Assembly (NCBI GenBank): GCA_030998225.1 | Contig: JAPYXD010000459.1 | Span: forward strand, 558,001-622,000 | Reading direction: 5' to 3' | Length of the DNA stretch: 64,000 nt | DNA from: Diplolepis rosae | Taxonomy: Eukaryota > Arthropoda > Insecta > Hymenoptera > Diplolepididae | In this document: piece after piece, positions 30,543-41,061 of the stretch | Position numbering within the stretch: position 1 is the first letter of the stretch | Layout of the letters: each line of letters opens with the position of its first letter | The notes under the pieces: generated by a model | Database searches by the model: none | Seen by the model: the letters and a program-made list of their open reading frames with translations, nothing else | Told to the model about the DNA's origin: nothing | Made by a program: the position numbers and the translations under genes

Positions 30543-32309
30543 TTATTTAATAAATGCATCATGTGGAACACAACCATTTTGATACAAATACATAAAATCT
30601 TTAATCGCTTTTCTGATGTCCCAACCGGTATCCTCCAGATGCCTGTGGCAATACTTTGTATTCATGGTCGAAACATCACAGAACATATCCACCAATTCTT
30701 CCTTTTCTTTTTCGCTTAGACACGTTGGTTGAATTTCTGCGGTTTCGTCCACGTCATCAAACCTTGATAAATTTGCTAAAGTTACACCAGGTGGTAAGAA
30801 AAATACATGAAGTTGATCGTTAAAAATATTATACTCGTTCTCTTCGCCAGGAGCAATAATAAAAGTTCTATTGAAACCGAGCAGAGTATCGTAGTTTTTA
30901 AACAATCCCTCGACAACAATCATCAGAAAGTTAAAGTGTTCATAGACCAAATCTACTGTAAAGGTCTTCTTTAAATGTTTAGTGTGGGGATATTTTAAAA
31001 TTGCATCAATAATACAATCATGTCCTTGAAAAAGTAGTTTTCTACGCAATAGAACATCCTGTAGTTTTGAGATGTTTCTGTTATCTGATATAAAATTGAG
31101 AATGTCTTGTTTTCCAATTAAAGCTGGTGGAGGACTAAGAGTCATTGAAAAAACAGCATCTTCGTGATAGATTCCTCTCAAAATAGTCCTATCCTTTTGA
31201 TCATACAAAGCGAAAAAATGTTTCACAAACTGATCCACGAGCGGTTTTGATTTTTCACTTTTGACAAAATTTTTGTAGAGAATTGGTGCATTTGGAAAAT
31301 CAGATTGAAGGAGGATTCCGTCCAATTTTACTAACTTTGGGCAGTATTTCTTCACTGCTTGTACATACTTCTCCGGGGTTGAATAGTTTTCGCAGAGTGG
31401 ATTCCCATCAAGCCAAAGTTCTGTTAGTGGAATACTTTTCAAAGGGGCTAGTGTTTCTATCATCAACAATTCGTTGTACCTCAGATCTATAGATCTCAGA
31501 GAATTCAAATTCATATTCTCCATTGGTGCTAAATTGTTTAATTCATTCTGTCGTAAACTCAGACCAGTGAGAGGAGGTAATGAAGTCTTTAAGAGTTTTA
31601 AAACATGATTGAAAGTTCGGGATTGTGTTAAAGGACAATAAACAGTCTTGGAGAGTTCTAAATCTTTGTGGAACGCACCTAGATAGACAGTCTTTCTAGC
31701 CTGGTCGTGTCGTCTTGTTAATAACGAAATTAAAAGAGGTTGTATATTAATTTTGATGTCGTGAATCGAAGCAAATCCTAAAGTTATGGTTAAAACAAGA
31801 GGATCTCCATTTAAATCGTTTAAAATCAAACTACTTTGACACATTCTCTCAATAGCATTTCCACAATTTCGAGCGAGGAAAAAAGAATCTTCACCAAGGG
31901 TTTGATATCTTACGGGTATTAAATCTGCTGGATAAACTGCGTTTAGAATACTTTTCAAAATAAATTCTTTTTCAAACTTACCACCACGGCAAATTTGAAT
32001 CTTGTGCCATGTATCATTTCGACCCATTAAAGCTCGTTCATTAAACATGGATGTGCTAGAGATTACTTGCAGAGCTGTCGAGGAATCTAATACTACTGGT
32101 GTGATTGGCCCCATTAGAGGTTTGGGTCCTTTATCTTGTTGTTGTTGCTGCTGCTGCTGTTGTTGCTGCTGAAGTTTTAGTTGTAGTTGTTTTTGTTGCT
32201 GCTGCTGTTGAATTTTCCGCTGCTGCATGAAAATCTGCTGCTGTTTCTCCCGTAGCTTTATAAGTTGCTCAGCATGCAACAGTGATGCACTTTTACCTCT
32301 TTGATTCAT
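30543..32309 (-). CDS. NXF-family mRNA export factor paralogue B, intronless
   Basis: Second TAP/NXF family protein, 588 residues from ATG 32309; the frame is open further upstream but only with non-ATG codons. The N-terminus (1-60) is glutamine-rich and likely coiled coil, including an uninterrupted run of 12 Q. Then come an RRM-like domain around DTWHKIQICRGGKFEKEF (about 98-180), LRRs with LTGLSLRQNEL and LTELWLDGNPLC (about 245-335), an NTF2-like domain from VDQFVKHFFALYDQKDRTIL to FNDQLHVFF (about 357-505), and TAP-C/UBA with STMNTKYCHRHLEDTGWDIRKAIKDF (about 530-588). Paralogue A shares the order of domains and many blocks, so the two are an old tandem pair. Like A it has no introns. 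Whether either is the main NXF1 or a specialised member (for example Nxf2-like) cannot be decided here. Confidence 0.88.
   Translation of the reverse strand: MNQRGKSASLLHAEQLIKLREKQQQIFMQQRKIQQQQQQKQLQLKLQQQQQQQQQQQQDKGPKPLMGPITPVVLDSSTALQVISSTSMFNERALMGRNDTWHKIQICRGGKFEKEFILKSILNAVYPADLIPVRYQTLGEDSFFLARNCGNAIERMCQSSLILNDLNGDPLVLTITLGFASIHDIKINIQPLLISLLTRRHDQARKTVYLGAFHKDLELSKTVYCPLTQSRTFNHVLKLLKTSLPPLTGLSLRQNELNNLAPMENMNLNSLRSIDLRYNELLMIETLAPLKSIPLTELWLDGNPLCENYSTPEKYVQAVKKYCPKLVKLDGILLQSDFPNAPILYKNFVKSEKSKPLVDQFVKHFFALYDQKDRTILRGIYHEDAVFSMTLSPPPALIGKQDILNFISDNRNISKLQDVLLRRKLLFQGHDCIIDAILKYPHTKHLKKTFTVDLVYEHFNFLMIVVEGLFKNYDTLLGFNRTFIIAPGEENEYNIFNDQLHVFFLPPGVTLANLSRFDDVDETAEIQPTCLSEKEKEELVDMFCDVSTMNTKYCHRHLEDTGWDIRKAIKDFMYLYQNGCVPHDAFIK
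32136..32245. repeat. CAG/CAA glutamine-codon repeat in NXF paralogue B
   Basis: Mixed CTG/TTG triplets on the + strand encode the poly-Q and Q-rich N-terminus of paralogue B on the - strand. The longest pure glutamine run is 12 codons, made of interspersed CAG and CAA. Such tracts vary in length between alleles. Confidence 0.8.
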
Positions 32310-32611
32310 TTTCGTGTAACTATTTATATTCCGTTTAGAAATAATGCTTTTCAAGCATTCTGAGTAAAAGTAACGAAGAACTTTCAATTTGCACAATCAA
32401 ATTCAACCCTTAGGATCAGTTTAAGAGGTTAGATTTGTGTCCATTCCATGATATTTTGAAATAAAGTACTGAGGATCTTTGAATAACAGTATAAATTAAT
32501 AAAACACCTTCATTTAATTATGAAATCTTAATCCTTTCTAGAGGTTTTTGTTTCACAAAAACCGACAATAATCGCCGACCACCAGTCAATGTCAGTGCCA
32601 GTCAGTCACCA
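32310..32611. other. Upstream flank of NXF paralogue B up to the DIRS insertion
   Basis: About 300 bp holding the likely promoter and 5' leader of paralogue B. The piece 32555-32610 is less AT-rich, with a CAGTCA-type motif repeated (CAGTCAATGTCAGTGCCAGTCAGTCACC). The DIRS-like element begins directly after it, within about 300 bp of the start codon. Confidence 0.4.
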
Positions 32612-32625
32612 TTATATTTCATTTT

Positions 32626-32769
32626 ACTTGTTCGAAGATATCTTACTTGTAGTACCGCAACTTGTTGCCAGATGACGCCACCTGTTTAGAGATAGATTGA
32701 GGTTGAAAAGCTTTCCCTCTTCGTCTATCCATACCCCGTCTCACGCCCTACTCCGCCACAAACTTCATT
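32626..32769 (+). repeat. DIRS left inverted terminal repeat
   Basis: 144 bp from ACTTGTTCGAAGATATC to CAAACTTCATT. It pairs as a reverse complement with 36874-37017 with no mismatch that I noticed. Outside it lies a short non-repeated terminal stretch (32612-32625). Confidence 0.88.
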
Positions 32770-32803
32770 CGTTTCTTGGCGCTAGCGACGACACCTCGGA
32801 AAA

Positions 32804-33819
32804 ATGAACGCGAGAGATCAAAAAGAACAAAGACTAAGGGATTTAGAAGCGGAAATGAATAAAGTCTTATCAGAGTTGGCAGATTTCGAGGAAGAAAATC
32901 ATCGAATGGTCCGTATTCTATTTCTCCTTAAACAAGGAATGTTTTCTTCCTTCTAGACGTATTAGAACACGAAAAAGAAAATTTCAAGATGAAGGCTGTG
33001 GACAATTCGTCGGAGGAGGAATTCGTAGATGATTCTCCCTCTCAAGATGAGGCGGAAATTTTCCTAGGAAAAAATCCCTCGGCTCAAGAATCAGAACAAA
33101 TTCTTTTAAGAGAGGATTTGGTGGAAAGAATTAAAATTTGGACTAAGATTGGGTTAAATAATAAGGAGGAAAGAGAAAATCTCCTGTTATCTATTCCTAG
33201 AAGGGGACAATTAAATCTAGAAGCACCAACCTTGAACGAGGAGATTGCAGTGGACCTTCATCCTAGAGCTTTAGCAAAGGACGATCACTTTAAGGATTAT
33301 CAGAACCTTACCGGCACAGCATTAACTGCTACTTCCTACGTCCTCAGTATGATTTTAAATGATTCAGAAGTTCCTTTGGACAGAGAGGTAATTTTAAGGT
33401 ATCTGTCCAACGCAGTGAAGCTTCAATCTGACCTCTTCTTTTCGCTGACACAAGCGAGAAAAACGTTCCTTTTAGGAAGATTTGAAGAAAAAATTCAAAA
33501 AATCCTGAAGAAGATAGAACCTACTACTCTTCTATTCGGAGACGACCTTAAGTCCGTCATAGAGAGTTCAAGAGCCGTGGAACGAGTTTCCAAGGATTTG
33601 AAGCCCAAATCCCCTGCACCCTTGAGACAAAATAATTCTTTAAACTGGAGAAGCTCAACCGTAAGAAAAGAACTGGGACGGGGGGGCTACAAATCACGAC
33701 AATCGAAGTCGAGTACATCGAGGAATTACACCAGTTCTACAAGTCAGAGGGCACATCATCAGCCATATCCAGCGAAGAGACATTACTTCCAGACCCAGCC
33801 TCAGCGCAACAGACACTAA
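32804..33819 (+). pseudogene. DIRS gag-like ORF1, probably frameshifted near the start
   Basis: The main open frame runs 32989-33819 (276 residues from ATG 32989). It is charged and hydrophilic, with no zinc knuckle, and ends in a basic S/R/Q-rich tail, as is usual for DIRS ORF1 proteins. A separate frame from ATG 32804 encodes about 50 residues of likely coiled coil (RLRDLEAEMNKVLSEL) and stops near 32955. The main frame is open through the codons just before 32989, so a single frameshift around 32940-32955 would join them. A splice at GT..AG there would not keep frame. Function in the capsid is inferred from position only. Confidence 0.6.
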
Positions 33820-33944
33820 CTTCAGACCAGTTAAATGCGACATCGGCGAGGCTGAAATTCTTTCTTTCTAGTTAGAAACAAATAACGCAGGACCAATTTG
33901 TTTTAGAAACAATTCAGGGTTATAGATTAAGTTTAGAACACGAA

Positions 33945-35165
33945 GTGTTTCAATTAAGGAAACCTTCTATTTTTACCCCGAACGAAGATTTAGACAGGGC
34001 TATAGATAGGTTACTGCTGTCTCAAGCTATTGAGAAATGTAGTTCGGTAGAAGGACAATTTTTATCTTCCTTTTTTCTGGTCTCTAAGCCAGATGGCTCT
34101 GACAGGTTCATCCTTAACCTGAAGAATTTCAATACGTTTATAAGAAAAGAGCACTTCAAACTTGAAGACATTCGTACAGCTATCAATTTGTTAGTTAAAA
34201 ATGACTACATGTGTAGACTAGATCTTAAGGATGCTTACCTTACCGTACCTATGCATGAGAAAGATAGAAAATATCTCAGGTTTGAGTATAGGAATCAACT
34301 ATACCAATTCAGGGCTCTTCCGTTCGGATTAACTTCAGCTCCTTTTGTTTTTACCAAATTAGGCAAGCCAATTGTAAATTGGCTAAGGAAGCGGGGCGTT
34401 AGGGTAGTAATGTACTTAGATGACCTATTAATCTTCGGTAGAACCGCAGAAGAATCTTCAAACAACGCCAAACTAGCAGTTTCCTTGCTACATTTTTTAG
34501 GGTTCATTATCAACTGGGAAAAATCAGACTTAAAACCTAGTAGATTATGTAGGTTCTTAGGCATGCTCATTAATTCGGCCAACATGACCTTGGAACTACC
34601 CCTGGATAAACGCATAAAAATAAAAAAAATATTAAATTTGTCATTAATGGAGAAGAGAATAAAAATTCAAAATTTAGCTGAAGTTATAGGGGTTCTAGTG
34701 GCAGCTTGCCCAGCTATAGCATATGGCTGGCTATATTATAAAGAGCTCGAGTCGGTCAAGAGAAGGGCCTTATTATTAGAGGGTAATAATCCTAATAAGT
34801 GGACACTTTTGTCTGAAGAGGCAATAACAGAGTTGAAATGGTGGCGCTCCCAAATTTTATTCGCTAAGAATAAGATTCGGTCAAGCCTTTTCGATATGGA
34901 AGTTTTTTCTGATGCTTCCCTTACGGGTTGGGGGGCCATCTGCGAAAGCGAGTCAGCTAGTGGTCTTTGGAGTAGCTCAGAGAGGGTAACGCACATTAAC
35001 TTTCTAGAAATCAAAGCAGCCTTTTTAGCTTTAAAGTGCTTTGCCAACAATGCTTTTAATAAGCAGATTCTCTTAAGAATAGATAACGTTACAGCTTTAG
35101 CTTACATTAATAAAATGGGAGGAATAAGGTACAGGACATTAAACTGCATAACCAAACAGATATAA
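33945..35165 (+). pseudogene. DIRS reverse transcriptase and RNase H, interrupted
   Basis: RT motifs are clear: RLDLKDAYLTVPM (motif A aspartate), LPFGLTSAPFVFTKL and YLDDLLIFG (catalytic DD). RNase H follows, with EVFSDASLTGWGA, INFLEIKAAFLAL and LRIDNVTALAYINKMGG. The same frame extends upstream of 33945 through recognisable RT N-terminal sequence but meets a TAG near 33874. The frame ends at 35165 inside RNase H; the remaining DNLADGG block restarts at 35167 in another frame after an apparent deletion of some tens of bases. The residues in the active site look intact, yet no single frame covers the protein. Confidence 0.85.
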
Positions 35166-35166
35166 A

Positions 35167-35670
35167 GACAATTTAGCTGACGGCGGGTCCAGAGTAAACA
35201 ATATAGATATAGAATGGAAGTTAGCAGACTACGCCTTTCAGAGAATAGTCAAAAGTTTCGGTGAACCATCCATAGACCTTTTTGCCACAAGAATCAATAA
35301 TAGGTGCAACAAATATTGCTCGTGGGAAAGGGACCCGGAGGCATATGCAATTAATGCATTTACAATAGGTTGGAAAGAAGAATTCTGGTATGCCTTCCCT
35401 CCTTTCTCTTTGATTATCAAGGTATTAAAAAAGGTCAGGGAGGAGGGTTCTACTGGAATTCTGGTCGTTCCCTTTTGGACAACCCAACCCTGGTTCCCAG
35501 AATTCAAACGTCTTCTTATATCGAATACAATTACCTTTGAACCTTCAGAAAAACTTTTAAATTCTCCTTGCAGGAAAGTCATTCATCCGCTGTCATCAAC
35601 TCTTACCCTGGTATCCAGAGTTGTCTCCGGAGGACATTCAAGCAAAAGGACCTGGAGGATGACACGGTAG
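35167..35670 (+). pseudogene. DIRS post-RNase H region (methyltransferase-like block), frame-shifted
   Basis: Frame beginning DNLADGGSRVNN and running through PSIDLFATRINNRC, YAFPPFSLIIKVLKK and VPFWTTQPWFPEF. These are blocks conserved downstream of RNase H in DIRS elements, where a Dam-like methyltransferase domain has been described. That domain label is from memory and not certain. Its 3' end overlaps the recombinase ORF by about 100 bp, a usual DIRS arrangement. It lacks its own start and depended on the RT frame. Confidence 0.7.
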
Positions 35671-36569
35671 AGATAATGCTTTCTTCCATATCTCAGAGCA
35701 CGGCAAAACAGTACAACTCAAGTTTGAGATACTGGTGGTCCTTCTGCACCCAAAGATCTCAAGATCCGTTTTGCGCAAAGGATAGTATTATCTTGGCCTG
35801 CCTGACAAAAAGGTTCACTGAGGGGGCGGCTTACGGAACTCTGAATTCGCTTAGATCTGCAATAGCCTTAATTAACAAGCAGGATACTTCGGACAGTACT
35901 CTATTAACTCGTTTCTTTAAGGGAGTATTCAAATTAAGGCCTACGGCTCCTAAATACAGTGCAACTTGGGATGTCGGTTTAGTATTAAGAAACCTAGAAT
36001 CTTGGGGACCTACGGAGTCATTAAATTTACAAAGATTAACGTTTAAGCTCGTTATGCTTTTAGCTTTAGGCTCAGCCTTCAGAGTTCAATCTCTGTTTTC
36101 AATCAAACTAGAGAATATTAATGTTTCATCGAGGGGAGTAGAAATCAAAATAGTGGACATAGATAAAACCTCCAGACAGGGAGCAGATCAGCCATACGCA
36201 TTTTTTCCGTTTTTTCAATATAAGACACTCTGCATAGCAAAAACTTTGTTGCATTATATCGACTGTACAAAGATCCCCAGAGGGAATTTTAATCGGTTGT
36301 TAATTTCCTATAGAAGTCCTCACGAGGAGGTGGGAACGCAAACTATCAGCAGATGGCTGAGAACTGTTATGAAGGAGTCGGGTGTTGAGCAACAGTACAC
36401 GCCTCACAGTACCAGACACGCTTCCACTTCTAAAGCTCTAAGCAAGGGCCTAGATTTGAATATAATTAAGAAGGCAGCAGGCTGGTCTAAAAGCTCGAAA
36501 GTTTTTGCTAGATTTTATAACCGACCAATTGAGGATTCAGAGACTTTTCCGGAGATTGTATTTTCTTAG
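35568..36569 (+). CDS. DIRS tyrosine recombinase
   Basis: 333-residue open frame on ATG 35568, overlapping the preceding block in another frame. It holds the catalytic set of tyrosine recombinases: arginine in LGSAFRVQSLFSIKL, HSTRHAST (HxxR), tryptophan in AAGWSKSS in place of the second histidine, and tyrosine in FARFYNRP. In DIRS elements this enzyme integrates a circular DNA intermediate without a target duplication. This is the only clearly intact core ORF in this copy. It probably starts as an overlapping ORF in the same transcript. Confidence 0.9.
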   Translation: MQESHSSAVINSYPGIQSCLRRTFKQKDLEDDTVEIMLSSISQSTAKQYNSSLRYWWSFCTQRSQDPFCAKDSIILACLTKRFTEGAAYGTLNSLRSAIALINKQDTSDSTLLTRFFKGVFKLRPTAPKYSATWDVGLVLRNLESWGPTESLNLQRLTFKLVMLLALGSAFRVQSLFSIKLENINVSSRGVEIKIVDIDKTSRQGADQPYAFFPFFQYKTLCIAKTLLHYIDCTKIPRGNFNRLLISYRSPHEEVGTQTISRWLRTVMKESGVEQQYTPHSTRHASTSKALSKGLDLNIIKKAAGWSKSSKVFARFYNRPIEDSETFPEIVFS

Positions 36570-36665
36570 AGATATTATAGAGTTGCATAGATTTTAACTC
36601 CTATCAGAGCCTTCTTAAAGCGTTTTGTTTATTGTACCTTCAAAGAATTTTCTGCTCTGAACATC

Positions 36666-36772
36666 TACAAGTAAGAAATCTTCGAACAAGTAAAATGAAA
36701 TATAATTAATGATTAAACGAACTTACCATGTGAAGTTCGATCATAATTATATGAATTACTTGTTCGAAGATA
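36666..36772. repeat. DIRS internal complementary region
   Basis: Read on the minus strand, this piece equals the right end of the element (36999-37073) followed directly by the left end (32612-32660), with ATTAT shared at the join. It thus records the end-to-end circle junction used in DIRS replication. It differs from the genomic left repeat by small changes, such as TTCTTAC in place of TATCTTAC. Confidence 0.85.
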
Positions 36773-36873
36773 TATACTCCCTCCCAAAAATAAATAAATA
36801 AAATTATTCATATATATACACATGTTTTCAACATTCTTCCCACCCCAAAGAAACGGTCAATTGCTCTAAACTA

Positions 36874-37017
36874 AATGAAGTTTGTGGCGGAGTAGGGCGT
36901 GAGACGGGGTATGGATAGACGAAGAGGGAAAGCTTTTCAACCTCAATCTATCTCTAAACAGGTGGCGTCATCTGGCAACAAGTTGCGGTACTACAAGTAA
37001 GATATCTTCGAACAAGT
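36874..37017 (-). repeat. DIRS right inverted terminal repeat
   Basis: 144 bp, the reverse complement of 32626-32769. It is followed by a terminal extension to about 37073 that is also present, inverted, in the internal complementary region. Confidence 0.88.
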
Positions 37018-37094
37018 AATTCATATAATTATGATCGAACTTCACATGGTAAGTTCGTTTAATCATTAATTATAGTTGTGTATACAATAGGGAT

Positions 37095-39755
37095 TAGAGA
37101 TGGGAAAAGTATCGATAAATATCGATAAATTTCGATTATCCATCGTATCAACGATAAACGATACATTTTTCGGTAGGGTGTACTTTGGACCGTATATCGA
37201 TTCTCCAAAGCATTAATTCTCCCAGGCGCAGTGAACTTCACGTTGGAAATCCTAAGAATTTTTAGGAGCGCATTATAATTCACAAGAATGGCGCCTAAAA
37301 ATTCTTAGGATTTCAACGGCAGGAAATACTATCACCGATAAAAGGTCGCGTTTGTCGCCAAACCTAGCCGAACAACTGGTTTTCCTGAGGCAAATTTTTG
37401 AATTTCACAAAATGCAAATCCCTGGTTAAACCTGAACAATATATATTGAACATTTAAATAAATATATTTTATAGTATTTATTGTGTTTTTTTATTGTGTT
37501 TTAATCTTCCTTTATTTTTCAAGTAAATTCAATTTGCGAAACTTTGAAGTAAGGTCAGATTAGTATTCCCCATATTATTTTTATTGTTTATTATAAATAA
37601 ATAATGGCATTTCAACTAATAAAAATAATATTTTTCAGCATTTTAAACCGCGCGCGAATAGCAACCAATCAGATACGGCCTGCAACGTATGCACAGTTGA
37701 GTCAAAGCAGCCCCCTGCATCTTAGCCAGATGCACGTAATCCGCGAAACGAAAATGTCACAAGAATTGACCGTGGCCGCTAGGGGCGCTGATTGTTCATG
37801 AGGCCTGAATTCATTTTAATGCATGGGAAAAATGCATAAAAATTAAATTTTTGGGGATAAAAACTACTTGATCATATTTTTTTTTACAACACATTAAACT
37901 AGAAAGTTTTAAATATTATTTAAAGCAATTTTTACTGATATAAAGGGTAATATGCTTGAAATTTGGGCGAAAATTGTCTTTGTAATTCTGGCTGGAAATT
38001 GAAATCAAAGTTCTGTTATCTTCGTTTCAACATTAATATTTACATTGTGATTATTAAATAAAAATACAATATTTATTCATATTATCAATATTATTGATAT
38101 TATATCAGTCTTACATATTATAATAGAAAAATTGGCTATTGAAATTCCATCAAATTGAATTATAATACGGGTATTAATTATATCATCTTGATTTTGTTAG
38201 AAACATTAGATTTTATTTTAGGACATTTTGTATTTTATATTTTAAAACTTCTCAGTAATTGAAAAAATTACATTTTTATGAACAAAACTTTCACATAAGG
38301 AATGAACGTACATTTGAAAAAGTAACAAATATAAAGAATTTATAAAACTCCTTTATAAGTATTTGAAAACACTAAGAACAAAGATGTTTATAATAAATAA
38401 TAATCAACATAATATACTATATTTCATAACAATATAATGGATATTTAGATCTCATATGCACATCATTTATTATGTGTATTTTATCTATAATTGGGGATGG
38501 GCGATCTCGATTGGATTCTACGGAGATCGATCTTTTTTACTCGATTAATCGGTTGGATTGATATTTTTTTTCGATCTTTACGAACGATTCTCCTTTCTTT
38601 TTTTCCTGTTTCCTATATTTCTATGAACTGTTCCTATGAACTGTTTTTTAGTTTAAAAGTGACATCAAGGGGTCGACCACGAGAATATCGTTAATGTGAT
38701 ATACAAAGTATATTAATATTATAAACTTTATAGTAATAGTTCATATTTGTGCCAGAAATTTTATCATAAATAATACTTTAAGTGATATGCAAAGTTCAAA
38801 GTATATTAATATTATAAACTTTATAGTAATACTTCATATTTATGTCAGAAACTTTATCACTAATAATACGCATTGCTTTAGAAATTGTGCAATTTAAAAA
38901 AATAAAAAACGTTCCTGATTCGCAAATATAGTGTGTTTTTTAAGCCTAATTTCCTTTTTCATTGATATAAACACTTTTTTATTTTGATAATTTAAATTCA
39001 CAAAATATGCAAGTGACAATTATATCTCCAATTGTTATAAAACATTTTAAAAAAAGATTATTTTACAGAAATTTATCATTTTCAGAAAAAGGTATCGATT
39101 TTTGAAGATCGATTCAAAAATCGATCTTTTTAACCAATTAATCGATCAAATTGAATCAATAATTTCAAAATCAATTCTTTTTTTTGAAGATCGCCCTTCC
39201 CTATCTATAATACCTTAAGTTCAGTCAGTCAGCTTTGTTGATTTTTTTATTCAAAGCGTTTTAAATTTAGTATAGATTAAATTTTAATAAGTTAAAGGCG
39301 CTCATGATAAATAAACCACAAAACAATGCACTTTTTCAGAGCATTACGCGTAGCCTGTTTTGCAACCTACAGCAACAAGTTTCCGCATTTTCACTTAAAT
39401 TTTTATATCACCGACTGTTAAAACCATTCCAATTTACCTAAAAAGTACACAAAAGCACTTCAGACACCAATTTTTCACAAAAAACGTTAAATTTCAATGT
39501 TCCATAATGCTAATCTGTATAAGGTCGGCCTCATGAACAGCCAGCGCCACGGTGGCCAACGGTCAACATCTGTGACATTTTCAACTCCAGAGATTCCGGG
39601 GGCTGAGTGAGAGGGGCACGAATTAGGAGCACTGGGTCAGGTTAGAATGGCAAAGAGAGGGGGAAGTTATCGATAAATATCGATATTATCGATACTTTTT
39701 CCAAAAAATATCGATATTAATCGATACGCGATTTGGTCGATATTTCTCATCACTA
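37095..39755. mobile_element. hAT-type non-autonomous element with 8-bp target duplication
   Basis: Ends TAGAGATGGGAAAAGTATCG (left) and, read inward, TAGTGATGAGAAATATCG (right) fit hAT termini. ATAGGGAT lies at 37087-37094 and again at 39756-39763 as an 8-bp target duplication. The ends are packed with ATCGAT/TCGATA motifs. Internal inverted stretches (about 37750-37803 against 39528-39580, around TGTTCATGAGGC) suggest an inner palindromic arrangement or a further nested unit. No transposase reading frame was found. A smaller element is inserted at 38491-39202. Confidence 0.82.
38491..39202. mobile_element. Nested hAT-type element with 8-bp target duplication
   Basis: Flanked by ATCTATAA at 38483-38490 and 39203-39210. 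The left end is TTGGGGATGGGCGATC and the right end, read inward, AGGGAAGGGCGATC. Sub-terminal GATCGAT/ATCGATC motifs lie at both ends. 712 bp with no transposase: a short non-autonomous element inserted inside the larger hAT-type element, and therefore younger than it. Confidence 0.82.
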
Positions 39756-39807
39756 ATAGGGATTGATACCATTGATACGGATTAGCAGCCCTTTAAAAAA
39801 ATTGTCT

Positions 39808-39873
39808 CTTAGTGATGCCACATGGAACTAATCCGCTAGCGGCGCCACCTCCGTCCTCTCCTATGAAAGTATT
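39808..39873 (+). repeat. Left member of a long-range inverted repeat
   Basis: TTAGTGATGCCACATGG and the following GGCGCCACCTCCGTCCTCTCC block recur in inverted form at 49611-49677, with weaker similarity continuing inward. The pair looks like the terminal repeats of an older element, about 9.9 kb including later insertions (both R1 copies lie inside). No target duplication was found. Confidence 0.6.
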
Positions 39874-41061
39874 TTTTTATATGGAGAAAATTGATAAACA
39901 ATTAAAGTTTTATGATTTTTGATGAACTAAGATTATCAATTTTATTAAAATAATATTTTTAAATACTAATCAGAACTTGAAATATAAAATAGTTATAACA
40001 CTCTAGAAAATTAATCGTAAAAGTACAAGACACAAATTGTCTTCCATATAGGATTCTGATATCACGAATAATTAGAGTAAAATTATTTCTTCATTAATAT
40101 TTCTTAACTCATGTCGATAATAATGGAAATATTAGCAATATATTTATTAATTCATTGTTTTTCTATATTAATTGCATTATTTTATGTTGGTAATACAAAA
40201 TATTATGCATTGCATTGAGTAACAAGGCCTTATCATTTGATCTAATATAATGAAGTACCTCCCCTCGGACTGGTACCTTGACGAAATCCTTCTCTTGGCC
40301 ATGCCAAAAAAGGACGGGTGGGGAGGCTTAGCAGACGACCGTCGGGTCATGGAGGTTGTAGTGTCCCGATGAATCGGTGAACAAATGCAGGGGGCTCTAT
40401 AGACGGGCATTTTCCCATTGCGTGAAGGGTGCCCCATAAACGGGTCTATCCCAGGTTGAGAGTGGGGGACGCTATAAACGCGTCTATCCCTATGCATGGA
40501 GAAGGATGTGAGAGTGAGTCTGCGAGTGCTTGTGAGGAATGAGTGAACTGAACGAATGTCAGCACCGCATGACTGTGATATGTGTCCTTCGAATGTGAGA
40601 GGAGAACCTATAGACGGTCTCCCTCTTGAAAGAGGCTAAGAGCAAATTGGTGTATGGAATCTCCTGGGGGACACTGCAAAGCCTCCGCAGTCTGTGACCA
40701 AAAACAGTCCAAACGATCGTTTCCGTATGGCATCCCACTGGGAGTGCTTCGTCGCCGAGTGGTGTCTTCCCCGGCCCACGAGGAGGCGAGGCTGCTGTGA
40801 GCCTAGCTCTGCCGAGGTAGTGTGCCATGCGGGATCAGAAGCCAGCCCCTTCGGGACCTTGATCAGGTAGTGCGTATTGAACACAGGTGTCGGAACCTGT
40901 GTTGCTTCGGGCGAGTCCGGTCTGTCCGTGTATTCCGGGACCGGCTAAGCGGAGGTTGGGCCTCAGGGAACTGGGGTAGGACTTCGGTCCGAGGGTACAC
41001 CCGTTCCCAACTATTCCCACCCGCTCCTCTATCCACGATGCGCTGGTAAAATGAATGATTT

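Larger units (their letters stand above)
32612..37073 (+). mobile_element. DIRS-like tyrosine-recombinase retrotransposon
   Basis: About 4.46 kb. It shows the full DIRS layout: inverted terminal repeats, a gag-like ORF, RT/RNase H, a DIRS-type block after RNase H, tyrosine recombinase, and an internal complementary region (36666-36772). The ends are inferred from that region, which reads as the complement of the right end joined to the left end; both ends share TTAT, so the exact boundary is ambiguous by a few bases. No target-site duplication is seen, as expected for recombinase-mediated insertion. The copy looks dead: a stop just upstream of RT, a break with deletion at the end of RNase H, and a probable frameshift at the start of the gag-like ORF. 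Confidence 0.9.

Noticed and set aside
32989..36569. Phage or bacterial integrase cassette suggested by the tyrosine recombinase
   Set aside because: Adjacent RT/RNase H, inverted terminal repeats and the internal complementary region identify a DIRS retrotransposon.
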